Assembly: GCA_026770575.1 (NCBI GenBank)
Contig: MU657191.1
Span: 201,852-265,851 of the forward strand
Reading direction: 5' to 3'
From: Pelagophyceae sp. CCMP2097
Lineage: Eukaryota > Sar > Pelagophyceae
DNA length: 64,000 nt
Shown: one piece after another, positions 62,684-64,000 of the stretch
Layout of the letters: each line of letters starts with the position of its first letter
How positions within the stretch are numbered: position 1 is the stretch's first letter
The notes under the pieces: model-generated
Databases searched by the model: none
Told to the model about the DNA's origin: nothing
Seen by the model: only the letters and a program-made list of their open reading frames with translations
Position numbers and translations under genes: made by a program

Positions 62684-64000
62684 ATGCGCCGCGCCGCCGT
62701 GGTCTCGATGGTGTGCTTGGCGGCGGCTGGCGTGGAGTCTTTTTCTGTCAGCCGCGTGCTCCACGGGGACGAGGTGCACGACGCCTCCTTTGACGGCAGC
62801 ATCTACGAAGTGAAAGCCGGCGCCACGTACGCCTGGACGGCGACCAAGCCCTACGCGCGAAACGCCGACTCGCTGGCGATGCTCCAGGTCGACGTTACGG
62901 ACATTGAATTTGACTTTTCCGCGACCGCATCCGCCGCTTCCGCAACGCTCAAGCAAGCCTGCGCCAACGCCACGGCTGCGTATTCGCCGGGCGACGTCGC
63001 TTCATTAAGCGTGTCGTCGGCGCACGGTTCCTGCGCAGACTTGACTTATGATGGTGACATTTACGCGTCGACGTTCAAGGTCCGCGTCGACGTCGACGGC
63101 GCGGTCGACGGCGCGAGCGTCTACGTCGCTTTCTACTCGACGGCTGATTCGCAGCTGCGCAGCGGCGCGAAAATCGTCTTCAAGGACAGCGACGGCGCCG
63201 ACGTGCTGCCGTTAGTGGACGAGGCTGTCGACTCCGGCTCGGACGACGACGACTCGTCGAACCACCGCCGCGCGTGGCAGAACTCCATGCTCGCCTGCCT
63301 CCTCCTTTTAGCCGTGACGACGGTCGGCGCCTTTGTCCGGCTGCCGTTGGCCTCAAGACTGGAGAGTTCCGCGGCGCTGACGGGGAAGATCGCCGTGTTT
63401 TCGTCGGCTTTTGCGTGCGGCGCCCTCATGGCCTGCGCCATGTTTATCATCCTCTTTGAGGCGACGCATCTGATCGGGGACCAGTGGGTCGAGGAGGGCC
63501 AGGCGACGTGGCGGTTCGGGACCATGGTCCTGGTGGGCTACGCAGTCGGCCTCTTATGCGCTTTGGTCGTGCCGCACCCGCATTCGGCGCCGCAGCAGCA
63601 CCTCGCCGTTGACGGCGGCCACCACCACGCGCACGGCGGCGAGCTGGAGGTGGTCAAGGTCGACGTCAAGCGGGGGGTGCGCAAGATGGACGTCGGCTTC
63701 GTCTTCACCATCTTCATCGGCGACTTTATGCACAACTTTGTCGACGGCATCTTCATCGCCAACGCGTTTTTGGACTGCCGCCAGGCCAAGGGCTGGGTCG
63801 TCACGTCCGCGACCGTGTGCCACGAGCTCGCGCAAGAAGTCTCAGACTTCTTTTTGCTCATCACGCAGGGCGGCCTGACGGTGCCCCAGGCCCTGGCCAT
63901 CAACATGGCCAGCGGCTTCTCCGCGCCCATCGGCGCCGCCATTTTTCTGCTCGCCGAGCCGGGCGCGGGCGACCGCGGCCTGCTTCTCGCCTTTTCCGGG
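62684..64000 (+). CDS. ZIP-family metal ion transporter (cut by window end)
   Basis: ZIP proteins import zinc, iron or other divalent metals into the cytosol. The frame is open from ATG 62684 to the window end (439 codons) without an intron. A signal peptide (MRRAAVVSMVCLAAAGVESF) precedes a roughly 200-residue extracellular domain with two Cys and many Asp, unlike the short N-termini of plant ZIPs. Then come three hydrophobic helices, a His-rich loop (GGHHHAHGG) and the metal-site helices: GDFMHNFVDGIFIANAF (TM4, HNFxDG) and CHELAQEVSDFFLL (TM5, HExxxE). This His/Glu arrangement is the binuclear metal centre of the LIV-1-type branch. The remaining helices are beyond the window. Confidence 0.88.
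   Translation, partial: MRRAAVVSMVCLAAAGVESFSVSRVLHGDEVHDASFDGSIYEVKAGATYAWTATKPYARNADSLAMLQVDVTDIEFDFSATASAASATLKQACANATAAYSPGDVASLSVSSAHGSCADLTYDGDIYASTFKVRVDVDGAVDGASVYVAFYSTADSQLRSGAKIVFKDSDGADVLPLVDEAVDSGSDDDDSSNHRRAWQNSMLACLLLLAVTTVGAFVRLPLASRLESSAALTGKIAVFSSAFACGALMACAMFIILFEATHLIGDQWVEEGQATWRFGTMVLVGYAVGLLCALVVPHPHSAPQQHLAVDGGHHHAHGGELEVVKVDVKRGVRKMDVGFVFTIFIGDFMHNFVDGIFIANAFLDCRQAKGWVVTSATVCHELAQEVSDFFLLITQGGLTVPQALAINMASGFSAPIGAAIFLLAEPGAGDRGLLLAFSG

Noticed and set aside
1..64000. Bacterial-type operons, Shine-Dalgarno sites or a phage defence island
   Set aside because: Spliced genes and eukaryote-specific families throughout; nothing bacterial in organisation.

Overview
The window is nuclear DNA from a GC-rich, gene-dense eukaryote with many short introns. 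I read it as a heterokont (stramenopile) alga, most like a pelagophyte such as Aureococcus. The reasons are the very high GC, introns mostly of 43-100 nt, TOR, AMBRA1-like, UNC-45, LIG4 and ATAD3 homologues, a cytochrome b5-fused front-end desaturase, PIN-LIKES and ZIP transporters, and an N-terminal presequence with an ALGF motif like heterokont plastid signals. The species is inference, not proof. Exon boundaries were read by eye from splice motifs, reading-frame phase and family resemblance.

Layout. 0-10.3 kb: a CHK/EcKL-like kinase (+), then on the minus strand an RRM protein, an ATAD3 AAA+ ATPase with an unexpected MYRF-type self-cleavage domain, and an AMBRA1-like WD40 protein. 11.5-21.1 kb: two paralogous cysteine-rich two-TM proteins (the second fused to an OTU protease) flanking a BTB-Kelch gene with an in-frame stop and a PRMT7-like arginine methyltransferase, then an RGS protein. 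21.3-30.5 kb: DNA ligase IV (-), a short-chain dehydrogenase (+), a single-pass membrane protein (-), a GGCT/AIG2-like enzyme (+) and a protein ending in a PCNA-binding-like motif (-). 30.5-35 kb: a repeat-rich, gene-poor stretch with two inverted-repeat elements and a 680-base assembly gap. 35-47.4 kb: a small predicted secreted protein, a membrane dual-specificity phosphatase, a MYND-RING-Sel1 protein, a PILS-type carrier, a front-end desaturase (-), a small unknown protein and UNC-45. 47.6-64 kb: a PPP phosphatase (-), a plastid-type mTERF-like protein, an approximately 3,476-residue TOR kinase with an 8.6-kb exon, and a ZIP metal transporter cut by the window end.

Genes largely alternate in strand, giving several head-to-head pairs with 98-222 bp between start codons and tight tail-to-tail pairs. 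No operon-like functional grouping is evident. TOR (growth control) and the AMBRA1-like protein (autophagy) belong to linked pathways but lie more than 40 kb apart.

The most unusual features are the MYRF-like intramolecular chaperone domain joined to ATAD3, with its Ser-Lys dyad spacing kept across an intron; the OTU fusion; the enlarged TOR regulatory region and FRB insertion; the dominance of GTGCGY 5' splice sites; and a 19-nt microexon in LIG4.
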